Below, one piece after another: positions 1 to 6,665 of a stretch of DNA of 9,820 nucleotides. Below the pieces are notes generated by a model. That model had not been told where the DNA came from. It saw nothing but the letters and a program-made list of their open reading frames with translations, and did not search any database. Numbering within the stretch: the stretch's first letter is position 1; each line of letters opens with the position of its first letter. Source of the stretch: Flavobacterium psychrophilum (GTDB lineage: Bacteria > Bacteroidota > Bacteroidia > Flavobacteriales > Flavobacteriaceae). A program made the position numbers and the translations under genes. The stretch covers positions 1 through 9,820 of the forward strand of contig CAMBOW010000071.1 of assembly GCA_945869365.1 (NCBI GenBank). Reading direction: 5' to 3'.

Positions 1-1336
1 AGAAAAAAATAGAACTGCCCAGGTAACTGCCAATTTTTATTTTGTCATACGGTATCGGATAAAAGCGATTCCCCAATAGGTAGGAGGTAATCATCATGCT
101 TGCGTAGGCAACTATAGTGGCTATTGCCGAGCCGTAATACCCATAAGAAGGAATTAATAAAAAATTAAGTGCCAAGGTAAGCGCTGCGCCGAGTAGGGAT
201 ATCAATGCGCCGATGTAGGTTTTGTCAATCAATTTATACCAAATAGATAAATTGGTGTAAATCCCCAGAAAGAAATTAGCCAAGATAATCAACGGAACTA
301 CTTTCATCGCTTCCCAATAGGCCGTGTCTCGTATCATGAGCTCCTTGAATAAATCGGCAAAAACCAACACGACCAATTGAATTAAGGAACCAAATATCAC
401 AAAGTACTTGGTTACGGCAGCATAGGTTTCGGGAGCTTTAGCATCGTCGGCATGGCTAAAGAAAAAAGGTTCAATACCCAAGGTATAGGCCGTGCGGTAC
501 AAGACCATAAACAAGCCCAGTTTATAGCAAGCCGCATAAACTCCCACCTGGGCATGGGCTATCTCGGCAGGAAGTAATTTTCCTAGTAAAATTTTATCAA
601 ATTGCTCGTTAATTGCAAAAGCAAGACCGGCTACCAATATGGGCAATCCGTAGCGTAACATTCGCTTCCATAGATCCCAATCAAATTCCCATTTAAGGTG
701 AAGGTAATCGGATGACAAGGCCAAAAAAGTAACCAAACTCGCCAAGATATTGGAGATAAATATATATCCGATTTGAAAATTTTCTTGAAAAATACTGCCC
801 CAAAAACATGAAGGATCTGCCAAGGCCATTTTGGGAAGCACCAATAAAAAGAAGAGATTTAACGATAAGTTGACTACTACATTCCCTACTTTGAGCATCG
901 CATAAAGTCCTGGTTTTTGGTGGGCCCGCAACTTAGAAAAAGGCACAATCACAAAAGCGTCCAAAACCAAAATCCAAATGGTGTAGGTAATGTACTGCAC
1001 GTTAATTCCCGAAGCGGCAGCCAAACTGTTTCGGCACAACAAGGCAAGCGCTAAGAAGAAAAGGGAGCTGGCAAAAATAGAAACCGTGCTGGTTTCAATC
1101 ACTTTGTCTTTGTTGGCTTCTTTGTTGTAAAACCGAAAAAAGGAAGTTTCCATACCGTAGGCTAAGATCACGTTAAAGAAAATCATCCACGAAAAAATAA
1201 TCGTGACTTGTCCGTACTCTTCTCTGGGAAGAAGTTGAGTATAAATAGGCACCAACAAAAAACTAAACATGCGCGGAATCACCGTGGCAAGTCCATATAT
1301 GGCAGTAGTTTTAAATAGTTTTTTGTATAAGCCCAA
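1..1336 (-). CDS. Polysaccharide/LPS flippase-family membrane protein (Wzx/MATE-like), C-terminus cut by window edge
   Basis: This is an uninterrupted reading frame of 445 codons that leaves the window at base 1. It begins MGLYKKLFKTTAIYGLATVI and continues as alternating hydrophobic helices (about 11-12 visible) with short charged loops. The N-terminal sequence, with PRMFSFLLVPIYTQLLPREEYG around residues 21-42, is what is expected of oligosaccharide/lipopolysaccharide flippases of the MOP superfamily, common in Flavobacteriaceae. Such proteins flip lipid-linked sugar units across the inner membrane for envelope polysaccharide assembly. No ATG is usable at the conserved N-terminus, so I chose TTG at 1334-1336. 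A second in-frame TTG at 1364-1366 is less likely because it overlaps a promoter-like box and would add ten non-conserved residues. The gene lies downstream of the atp terminator and is probably a separate transcription unit. The family is well supported; the substrate cannot be told. Family members are usually near 480-490 residues, so roughly the last 40 are missing. Confidence 0.85.
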   Translation of the reverse strand, partial: MGLYKKLFKTTAIYGLATVIPRMFSFLLVPIYTQLLPREEYGQVTIIFSWMIFFNVILAYGMETSFFRFYNKEANKDKVIETSTVSIFASSLFFLALALLCRNSLAAASGINVQYITYTIWILVLDAFVIVPFSKLRAHQKPGLYAMLKVGNVVVNLSLNLFFLLVLPKMALADPSCFWGSIFQENFQIGYIFISNILASLVTFLALSSDYLHLKWEFDWDLWKRMLRYGLPILVAGLAFAINEQFDKILLGKLLPAEIAHAQVGVYAACYKLGLFMVLYRTAYTLGIEPFFFSHADDAKAPETYAAVTKYFVIFGSLIQLVVLVFADLFKELMIRDTAYWEAMKVVPLIILANFFLGIYTNLSIWYKLIDKTYIGALISLLGAALTLALNFLLIPSYGYYGSAIATIVAYASMMITSYLLGNRFYPIPYDKIKIGSYLGSSIFF

Positions 1337-1363
1337 AGGTTTCTGGTGTTGGTTGAAGTGAAA

Positions 1364-1371
1364 CAAAAATA
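1364..1371 (-). promoter_or_regulatory. Candidate -7 box (TATTTTTG) for the flippase gene
   Basis: On the minus strand this octamer reads TATTTTTG, an exact match to the Bacteroidota/Flavobacterium -7 consensus TAnnTTTG. It lies between the atp terminator and the proposed TTG start. Transcription starting about 7 nt downstream would give a leader of roughly 20 nt. I found no TTG at the usual 17-23 nt spacing upstream; the nearest TTTTG is only 14 nt away. The assignment is therefore moderate. The location supports independent transcription of the flippase gene and argues against the upstream TTG start. Confidence 0.5.
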
Positions 1372-1403
1372 GGGATTTATAGAAACAAAACGGGGCGTAC
1401 TGT

Positions 1404-1437
1404 AAATAAAAAAAGCCAACAATAATTGTTGGCTTTT
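1404..1437 (-). terminator. Rho-independent terminator of the atp operon
   Basis: The arms AAAAGCCAACAA and TTGTTGGCTTTT (1411-1422 and 1426-1437) form a perfect 12-bp stem with a 3-nt loop. On the minus strand the descending arm runs into TTTTTTTATTT, a proper U-tract. The hairpin starts about 20 nt past the atpG stop, so it closes the ATP synthase transcript. In the plus direction only four T follow the stem's GC part before C, so it is mainly a minus-strand terminator. Confidence 0.93.
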
Positions 1438-1457
1438 CGTTGTTATTTCGAGTAAAA

Positions 1458-2318
1458 TTATCCGTTTAAGGCTTCTGCTCCACCAACAATTTCTAAGATT
1501 TCGTTGGTAATTGCCGCTTGACGGGCCTTGTTGTAGGTTAATTTTAATTGATTTCTCAATTCGGTTGCGTTGTCGGTGGCTTTGTGCATGGCTGTCATAC
1601 GTGCGCCGTGTTCAGAAGCAAATGAATCGCGGATGCCTTTATACAATTGTGTTTTTAATGATTTTGGAATCAAGGTCAACACGATGTCTTCTTTGGAAGG
1701 CTCAAATATATAATCTCCAGCCGAAGCAGTTGTTGCTGAAGCCAAAGCAGCCAAAGGCAAAAATTGCTCGGTTTGTACAATTTGTGTAGCGGCGTTTTTA
1801 AACTGATTGTAAATCAACTCTACTTTGTCGTACCCACCTGTTAAAAACAATTCGGTAATGGTATTCGCAATCACAGAAACATTGTCAAAAGTAAGAGTGT
1901 CAAAAACAGCACTTTGGTTATCAATTACAGAGTGGGTTTTTTTCAATACGTCGTTTCCTTTTTTACCAATGGCAAAAACATCCACTTTTTTACCGGCATA
2001 AAAATCGGTTCTGCTTTTTACTTCTTTGACCACGTTGGTATTAAAGGCGCCACACAAACCCCGGTTTGAGGTAACGGCCACCAACAATACTTTTTTCACT
2101 TCGCGTTGCGTGGTGTACTCGCCACCAGCATCTCCGTCTAAGGTGGCCGACAAGTTTTGCAACAACTCGGTCAATTTCTCGGCATACGGACGCATCGCTG
2201 TAATGGCGTCTTGTGCTTTTTTTAACTTCGCGGCAGAAACCATTTTCATCGCCGATGTGATTTGCATCGTCGAGGATACGGAAGTAATTCGGTTACGGAT
2301 TTCCTTTAAATTTGCCAT
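1458..2318 (-). CDS. atpG: F1F0 ATP synthase gamma subunit
   Basis: The gene encodes 286 residues, the usual length for bacterial gamma. Gamma is the central rotating shaft linking the c-ring to the alpha3beta3 head. The N-terminal helix (MANLKEIRNRITSVSSTMQI, then TSAMKMVSAAKLKKAQ) and the C-terminal helix (about residues 240-286, with ARQAAITNEILEIVGGAEAL) are the two strongly conserved halves of the antiparallel coiled coil. The SNRGLCGAFN motif near residues 84-93 marks the conserved Rossmann-like middle domain. The ATG at 2316-2318 is the conserved start; no Shine-Dalgarno sequence precedes it (AACTATACACAA). It is the last gene of the operon: 79 nt after atpA, with a heptad-repeat hairpin filling the gap, and followed by a strong terminator. 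No anomalies are seen. Identification is secure. Confidence 0.98.
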   Translation of the reverse strand: MANLKEIRNRITSVSSTMQITSAMKMVSAAKLKKAQDAITAMRPYAEKLTELLQNLSATLDGDAGGEYTTQREVKKVLLVAVTSNRGLCGAFNTNVVKEVKSRTDFYAGKKVDVFAIGKKGNDVLKKTHSVIDNQSAVFDTLTFDNVSVIANTITELFLTGGYDKVELIYNQFKNAATQIVQTEQFLPLAALASATTASAGDYIFEPSKEDIVLTLIPKSLKTQLYKGIRDSFASEHGARMTAMHKATDNATELRNQLKLTYNKARQAAITNEILEIVGGAEALNG

Positions 2319-2332
2319 TTGTGTATAGTTAG

Positions 2333-2399
2333 GAGTTGGAAGCTGGAAGCTCGAAGTAAGGCGTTAACTTCCCTACTTCCCACTTCAAACTTCAAGCTT
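2333..2399. repeat. Heptad-spaced imperfect inverted repeat between atpA and atpG
   Basis: On the plus strand the left arm has GAAG at 2339, 2346 and 2353 (period 7). The right arm has CTTC at 2376, 2383 and 2390 (period 7). Each GAAG pairs with a CTTC in exact register, separated by 3-nt mostly mismatched interior loops. GTAAGG pairs with CCCTAC at the tip around a 9-nt loop. Read on the transcript, AAGT recurs at 7, 7 and 8 nt spacing. The outer edge overlaps the atpA stop codon (2398-2400), so the structure begins immediately as translation of atpA ends. It has no U-tract and is not a classical terminator. It could be an mRNA processing or stability element, or a REP/MITE-like repeat; the sequence alone does not decide. 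Confidence 0.75.
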
Positions 2400-3975
2400 A
2401 ATTATATTTTGCTGAAATTTCTTTAGCAGCAGCCTCGATTACGCCGGTAATGCTGTCGTCTAATTTTCCTGCTTTTAATGCGTCTAATGTCGCTCTGTTT
2501 TTGCTGTTTAGGTAGGCCAAAAAGTCTTTTTCGAACTCTTTAACTTTGTTTACAGGCACATTACGCAACAAGTTTTTAGAACCGGCATAGATAATCGCTA
2601 CTTGATCTTCTACCGTATACGGATCGTTTAATCCTTGTTTCAAGATTTCTACGTTGCGTCTTCCTTTTTCGATTACGTTCAAGGTTACCGCATCCAAATC
2701 AGAACCAAACTTTGCAAAGGCTTCCAATTCACGGAATTGCGCTTGGTCTAATTTTAAGGTACCCGCTACTTTTTTCATCGATTTGATTTGCGCGTTTCCA
2801 CCCACACGAGATACCGAAATACCTACGTTAATCGCGGGACGAACACCTGAATTAAACAAATCTCCATCCAAGAAAATCTGTCCATCGGTAATCGAAATTA
2901 CGTTGGTTGGAATATAAGCCGAAACGTCACCCGCTTGGGTTTCAATGATTGGTAATGCGGTCAATGAACCTCCTCCTTTTACGATTGGTTTTAGCGAATC
3001 AGGTAAGTCATTCATGTTTTTGGCGATATCGTCGTTGGCAATTACTTTACACGCTCTTTCTAATAAACGAGAGTGCAAGTAAAATACGTCTCCAGGATAG
3101 GCTTCACGACCCGGTGGTCTTCTTAACAATAGAGACACCTCACGATACGCAACCGCTTGTTTGGATAAATCATCATATACAATCAAAGCAGGACGGCCTG
3201 AATCTCTAAAATATTCACCAATAGCTGCTCCTGCAAATGGAGCATATACTTGCATTGGCGCTGGATCAGATGCGTTGGCAGCCACAATAATGGTGTAGGC
3301 CATCGCTCCTTTTTCTTCTAACATTTTTGCTATTCCCGCTACAGTTGACGCTTTTTGTCCAATCGCTACGTAGATACAAAATACCGGTTGACCCGCGTCA
3401 TAAAATTCTTTTTGATTCAAAATGGTGTCCAAACACACGGTAGATTTACCGGTTTGACGGTCACCAATTACCAGCTCCCGTTGTCCACGTCCTACAGGAA
3501 TCATGGCGTCAACGGCTTTTACACCTGTTTGCAAAGGCTCAGTTACTGGCTGACGGAATATTACTCCTGGTGCTTTACGCTCCAAAGGCATTTCGTATAA
3601 GTCTCCGCCGATGGGTCCTTTTCCGTCAATAGGAAAACCCAGGGTGTTTACTACACGACCTACCATTTGCTCGCCTACTTTTAAGGAAGCAATGCGTTGG
3701 GTTCTTTTGGCAGTAGATCCTTCTTTAATTCCGGTTGATGGTCCTAAAAGTACCACCCCTACATTGTCTTCTTCCAAGTTCAAAACGATTCCTTCTAAAC
3801 CGTTTTCAAATTGAACTAATTCGCCGTATTGGGCATTCGATAGTCCGTATACACGGGCAATACCATCCCCAACTTGAAGTACTGTTCCTACTTCTTCTAG
3901 AGAAGCTCCAGATTCAAAACGCTCTACTTGTTTTTTTAAAATTGCTGAAATTTCAGCTGGTTTAATTTCCGCCAT
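2398..3975 (-). CDS. atpA: F1F0 ATP synthase alpha subunit
   Basis: The gene encodes 525 residues, slightly longer than E. coli alpha (513). Alpha forms the non-catalytic nucleotide-binding positions of the alpha3beta3 hexamer. Walker A is GDRQTGKST at residues 171-179 (Lys177), the Walker B region is ALIVYDD around 263-269, and the signature [14 protein letters not shown] around 380-392 holds the conserved arginine finger Arg390. [20 protein letters not shown] (about 336-355) is the conserved block before the central-domain end. A few extra residues around 313-333 ([19 protein letters not shown]) account for most of the added length and probably reflect lineage variation. The start [10 protein letters not shown] at 3973-3975 gives the expected N-terminus. 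The gene follows atpH by 14 nt, indicating co-transcription. The catalytic beta partner gene is not downstream as in most bacteria. Identification is secure. Confidence 0.99.
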   Translation of the reverse strand: MAEIKPAEISAILKKQVERFESGASLEEVGTVLQVGDGIARVYGLSNAQYGELVQFENGLEGIVLNLEEDNVGVVLLGPSTGIKEGSTAKRTQRIASLKVGEQMVGRVVNTLGFPIDGKGPIGGDLYEMPLERKAPGVIFRQPVTEPLQTGVKAVDAMIPVGRGQRELVIGDRQTGKSTVCLDTILNQKEFYDAGQPVFCIYVAIGQKASTVAGIAKMLEEKGAMAYTIIVAANASDPAPMQVYAPFAGAAIGEYFRDSGRPALIVYDDLSKQAVAYREVSLLLRRPPGREAYPGDVFYLHSRLLERACKVIANDDIAKNMNDLPDSLKPIVKGGGSLTALPIIETQAGDVSAYIPTNVISITDGQIFLDGDLFNSGVRPAINVGISVSRVGGNAQIKSMKKVAGTLKLDQAQFRELEAFAKFGSDLDAVTLNVIEKGRRNVEILKQGLNDPYTVEDQVAIIYAGSKNLLRNVPVNKVKEFEKDFLAYLNSKNRATLDALKAGKLDDSITGVIEAAAKEISAKYN

Positions 3976-3989
3976 AATTATATAAATAA

Positions 3990-4523
3990 CTAGTTACTTA
4001 ATTCTCTTTTTAATACTTGCAATCTGTTGGCAATGGAAGCGTTGTATTGCTTGTCGCCTATACGTAAAATAAATCCGCCGATAATGGCTGGATCTACCGT
4101 GTTTTCTATGGTAATTTTTTTGTCTGAAAAAGTGGCGATTTTTTGCAACACCTTGGCTTCTAAAGCCGCATCCATCGGAATAGCAGTGGTGACTTTTGCG
4201 GTTTCAACGCCGTTCAAAATGGCATGCAACTCATTGTATCTTACCGCAATGGTGTGAAGCAATTCAAACCGTTTGTTTTCGAACAACAAGTGAAACAAGC
4301 TTTTGGTTACCGCATGGGTATTGGCAAATACTTCCAACAACACGCTTTCTTTTACCTCCACTTTGGTGGTTGGATTTGCGATAAAGGTGCGCAGCTCGGC
4401 ATTGTTGCTAAGGGTTTTTTCCACCACAAGCATATCGGCATTTACTGCATCGGCAGCGCCTTTGGCTTGTGCTATTTCTAAAATAGCTTTGGCATAACGA
4501 ATCGCAGCTCTTGTACTGGCCAT
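3990..4523 (-). CDS. atpH: F1F0 ATP synthase delta subunit (OSCP)
   Basis: The gene encodes 177 residues, typical for bacterial delta, which joins the b-subunit stalk to the top of the F1 head. The N-terminal segment ([20 protein letters not shown], residues 3-22) matches the helical domain that binds the alpha N-terminus. The C-terminal signature is [21 protein letters not shown] (about 143-163) followed by a helix ending LQVLKREL. The start lies 2 nt after the atpF stop, so translation is very likely coupled. No Shine-Dalgarno sequence is visible. The gene is ordinary and the call secure. Confidence 0.97.
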   Translation of the reverse strand: MASTRAAIRYAKAILEIAQAKGAADAVNADMLVVEKTLSNNAELRTFIANPTTKVEVKESVLLEVFANTHAVTKSLFHLLFENKRFELLHTIAVRYNELHAILNGVETAKVTTAIPMDAALEAKVLQKIATFSDKKITIENTVDPAIIGGFILRIGDKQYNASIANRLQVLKRELSN

Positions 4524-4525
4524 AA

Positions 4526-5026
4526 TTAGTTTAGTTTAGCATCACCCAACATTTTTTCTACCAATTTTACTTGGGAATCTTTGTTGGCCAATTCGTCTTG
4601 TAATAATTTTTCTGCAATCGCTAAAGACAAGGTAGAAACCTGTGATTTCAATTCAGCCATGGCTGCATTTTTCTCGGTTTCAATTGCCGCTTTGGCTTGC
4701 TCAATCATTTTCAAACCTTGTGCTTGTGCTTCTGATTTAGAATCGGCGATCATTTTTTCTTTCATTTCACGCGCTTCTTTCAACATCGCATCACGCTCCA
4801 TACGGGCTTCTTGCAAAATACGTTGGTTGTCGGCTTGCAAATTTTGCATTTCTTTTTTGGCGTTTTCAGCTGATTCCAAATCATTTTTGATGCCTTCTTC
4901 GCGCTCGTTTACCGCATCCAAAATGGGTTTCCACGCAAATTTTTTCAACAAGAAAATCAATCCAACAAAAATTAATGTTTGCCAAAAAAACAAACCAAAC
5001 GAAAAATCATTTATTAACTTTTCCAT
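4526..5026 (-). CDS. atpF: F1F0 ATP synthase b subunit
   Basis: The gene encodes 166 residues, within the normal range for b. The b dimer is the peripheral stator stalk. One transmembrane helix lies at about residues 8-28 (FSFGLFFWQTLIFVGLIFLL), followed by KKFAWKPILDAVNERE, a recognisable b-type membrane-proximal stretch. From there to the C-terminus the protein is a charged helix rich in Glu, Lys, Ala and Gln, as expected for the right-handed b coiled coil. It starts 107 nt after the atpE stop; this gap holds a terminator-like hairpin. Upstream of the ATG the sequence is A-rich (AAGAATAAAAAGT) without a Shine-Dalgarno site. Only one b gene is present, so a b2 homodimer is implied, not a b/b' pair. 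The call is secure. Confidence 0.97.
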   Translation of the reverse strand: MEKLINDFSFGLFFWQTLIFVGLIFLLKKFAWKPILDAVNEREEGIKNDLESAENAKKEMQNLQADNQRILQEARMERDAMLKEAREMKEKMIADSKSEAQAQGLKMIEQAKAAIETEKNAAMAELKSQVSTLSLAIAEKLLQDELANKDSQVKLVEKMLGDAKLN

Positions 5027-5087
5027 ACTTTTTATTCTTACTGTCTATATAATGTGAGTTTAAAAACTCGGTGTGTTCAATCTAAGT

Positions 5088-5121
5088 AAAACAAAAGCTG
5101 CAACCAACCGTTACAGCTTTT
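5088..5121 (-). terminator. Terminator-like hairpin / possible attenuator between atpE and atpF
   Basis: On the minus strand AAAAGCTGTAAC (5121-5110) pairs with GTTGCAGCTTTT (5104-5093) in a 12-bp stem with one wobble pair and the loop GGTTG. It is followed by GTTTTAC, so TTTT, G, TTTT forms a broken U-tract. It begins 12 nt past the atpE stop. Because atpF, atpH, atpA and atpG lie downstream with no obvious promoter, partial readthrough is the natural reading. A leaky terminator here would lower b/delta/alpha/gamma transcript relative to the many-copy c subunit. The structure is clear; the function is inferred. Confidence 0.65.
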
Positions 5122-5133
5122 TGTTTGTTTGTA

Positions 5134-5325
5134 TTATACTGCAAATAAAGCAGCAAATCCAATACCTTCAATAAGCGCAGCTGCGATAAGCATAGCGGTT
5201 TGAATTTTACCAGTAGCTTCTGGTTGACGGGCAATCGCGTCCATAGCAGAACCACCTATTCTACCAATACCAATACCAGCTCCGATTACTACTAATCCAG
5301 CTCCAACAATTTTAGGAATTTCCAT
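5134..5325 (-). CDS. atpE: F1F0 ATP synthase c subunit (proteolipid, rotor ring)
   Basis: The gene encodes 63 residues forming a two-helix hairpin. Multiple copies form the membrane rotor ring. Helix 1 carries a glycine-rich packing stretch (GAGIGIGRIGG, residues 15-25). The polar loop contains the conserved ARQPE (residues 32-36). Helix 2 holds the ion-binding carboxylate Glu53 in LIEGIGFAALFAV. Aligned on the RQP loop to the Na+-type c subunit of Ilyobacter tartaricus, the sodium ligands Gln32 and Ser66 are replaced here by Ile20 and Gly54. The ring is therefore most likely proton-driven. That is inference from an alignment made by eye. It is shorter than E. coli c (79) because both termini are trimmed. 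The gene is flanked by a heptad hairpin upstream and a terminator-like hairpin downstream. Confidence 0.98.
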   Translation of the reverse strand: MEIPKIVGAGLVVIGAGIGIGRIGGSAMDAIARQPEATGKIQTAMLIAAALIEGIGFAALFAV

Positions 5326-5359
5326 AATGTATATATATTAAATTAAACATTCAAATTTG

Positions 5360-5438
5360 AGTCTTAAAGTTGTAAAGTCTTAAAGTCTAAAGTCGTTATG
5401 AATAGACTTTCAAACTTTCGACATTTGACTTTCGACTT
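5360..5438. repeat. Heptad-spaced imperfect inverted repeat between atpB and atpE
   Basis: On the plus strand AAAGT boxes begin at 5366, 5374, 5382 and 5389. ACTTT boxes begin at 5406, 5414 and 5428, with a variant ACATTT at 5421 and ACTT at 5435. AAAGTC (5389-5394) pairs perfectly with GACTTT (5405-5410) around a 10-nt loop. The next boxes pair outward, with 2-3 nt interior loops, to AGTC/GACT at 5360-5363 and 5434-5437. On the transcript AAGT (one copy ATGT) recurs at 7, 7, 7 and 8 nt, the same rhythm as the element after atpA. The outer arm again overlaps the upstream gene's stop codon (5437-5439). No U-tract follows, so it is not a standard terminator. Confidence 0.75.
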
Positions 5439-6582
5439 AATGGTGCTCAGCACCTTCATGATGGTGTTCTTCTACCGCCGATCCGAAATACAAGGCCGAT
5501 AACATCGTGAAAATATAAGCTTGCAACAAGGCTACTAAAATCTCAATGGTTGAAATGGCAAACGAAAGCAAGAACGACAAGCTGCTTCCCAACCAGTTTT
5601 TGAAAATAAACATCAATCCAATCAAACTCATCAATACGATGTGGCCCGCAAAAATGTTGGCATACAAACGAATCATCAACGAGAACGGTTTGATCAAGAC
5701 ACCCAACAGTTCAATGGGTGCCAAAATAAATTTCATCGGAGTGGGCACGCCTGGCATCCAAAAAATGTGTCCCCAGTAATTTTTGTTGGCAGTCAAATTG
5801 GTGATTAAAAAGGTAATTACAGCCAATCCAAAAGTCACAGCTATATTTCCAGTTACATTAATTCCCAATGGTGTCAATCCGAAGATGTTCAAGAACCACA
5901 CAAAGAAAAAGATGGTCAACAAATAACTCATGTATTTTTTGTAGTGTTTCTCACCAATATTAGGGATAGCAATTTCGTCGCGTATGTACAAAACAATCGG
6001 TTCAAAGAAACGGCCTGGTCCAGAAGAGATTCCGCCATTTTTGGTATACGATTTAGCCAACCCGCTAAACAACATAAACATCAATAAGGCGACTACCATA
6101 ATGGTAAAAACGCCTTTGGTGATGGATAAATCGATTGGTTTTGCGTTGGTGGGGTGATGGTGCTCATCAAGCTTTACTGTTCCCTGCGCGTCTGTTTTGT
6201 AGATGCGTTCGTGGTGCAATACATAATAGTTTCCATTTGACTCGGCAACTGTTCCATGTTCGTCACCATGGTTAAATTTGGACGAGGAGAAAAAGTGTAC
6301 GCCATTGTCCCACAAAATAATGGGCAATGGAAAACCATAATGGGTATGGGTAGATTCGTCTGCAAAAAGGGTAAAATCGTGCGCGTCCAACACGTGATGG
6401 TCAATAAACGCTCTAATTTTTGATTTTAAATCGGCTGGTTCAGCGTGTGCTTCATGAGTAGTTTCAACAGGAGCAGAATCAGAAGAAGCTGGTGCTTCGG
6501 GAGTATTAGAATGTCCTATAATAGGAAGAAAGGCGACTAAAATTGCTATACTTACTTGGATCAGTTTTTTTGAAAACACCAT
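5437..6582 (-). CDS. atpB: F1F0 ATP synthase a subunit with long N-terminal extension
   Basis: The gene encodes 381 residues, well over E. coli a (271). Subunit a forms the half-channels that bring ions to the c-ring. The essential arginine is Arg305 in FSLMIRLYANIFAGH. Two polar partners appear as His314 and Glu347, where E. coli has Glu219 and His245; this reciprocal swap is known in other lineages. Membrane helices run from about residue 153 to 368. The first ~150 residues form an extension: a signal-peptide-like start (KKLIQVSIAILVAFLPIIGHS, about 5-25), a low-complexity Pro/Ser/Glu linker, then a soluble His-rich segment (for example HHV at 62-64, HTHYG at 79-83, HHH at 141-143). The C-terminus is also His-rich (EEHHHEGAEHH). 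Long a subunits of this kind are, as I recall, usual in Bacteroidota. The signal peptide would place the extension in the periplasm. The ATG at 6580-6582 agrees with the signal peptide and with the promoter upstream. Confidence 0.96.
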   Translation of the reverse strand: MVFSKKLIQVSIAILVAFLPIIGHSNTPEAPASSDSAPVETTHEAHAEPADLKSKIRAFIDHHVLDAHDFTLFADESTHTHYGFPLPIILWDNGVHFFSSSKFNHGDEHGTVAESNGNYYVLHHERIYKTDAQGTVKLDEHHHPTNAKPIDLSITKGVFTIMVVALLMFMLFSGLAKSYTKNGGISSGPGRFFEPIVLYIRDEIAIPNIGEKHYKKYMSYLLTIFFFVWFLNIFGLTPLGINVTGNIAVTFGLAVITFLITNLTANKNYWGHIFWMPGVPTPMKFILAPIELLGVLIKPFSLMIRLYANIFAGHIVLMSLIGLMFIFKNWLGSSLSFLLSFAISTIEILVALLQAYIFTMLSALYFGSAVEEHHHEGAEHH

Positions 6583-6624
6583 AGCGTATGAATTAACTTA
6601 ATTTTGAGTTTCTAAAATTTGGTG

Positions 6625-6657
6625 CAAAAGTACATTAATTATTAATATTCAAAAGTA
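6625..6657 (-). promoter_or_regulatory. Candidate promoter upstream of atpB (duplicated TACTTTTG)
   Basis: On the minus strand TACTTTTG occurs at 6657-6650 and again at 6632-6625. The second copy is an exact TAnnTTTG -7 box followed by CACC. The TTTG of the first copy lies 17 nt upstream of the second, within the 17-23 nt reported for the -33 TTG of Flavobacterium promoters (from memory). Initiation about 7 nt downstream would give a leader of roughly 35 nt to the atpB ATG. The region is otherwise AT-rich with no hairpin. This would let atpBEFHAG be transcribed separately from sprE/porW, bactofilin and atpZ. Confidence 0.6.
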
Positions 6658-6665
6658 TAAAGCAA

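Noticed and set aside
1364..1366. Upstream TTG as the flippase start
   Set aside because: It lies within the TATTTTTG promoter-like box and would add residues not expected before the conserved MGLYKKLF start.
2319..2397. Heptad repeat region considered as a CRISPR array, tandem repeat or insertion sequence remnant
   Set aside because: The units are 7 nt with inverted, not direct, organisation; there are no spacers, transposase fragments or target duplications visible.
4581..5057. Open plus-strand frame of 158 codons opposite atpF
   Set aside because: It mirrors the atpF reading frame and exists because coiled-coil codons lack antisense stops. The translation is Ser/Ala/Phe-rich with no recognisable domain, and atpF is certain on the other strand.
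5056..5069. Small palindrome GAGTTTAAAAACTC upstream of atpF as an operator
   Set aside because: Only 6-bp arms in AT-rich sequence, no second copy in the window and no promoter next to it; likely chance.
6174..6404. Out-of-frame minus-strand frame of 76 codons inside the 5' part of atpB
   Set aside because: It is fully contained in atpB in another frame, with low-complexity composition and no independent start signal.
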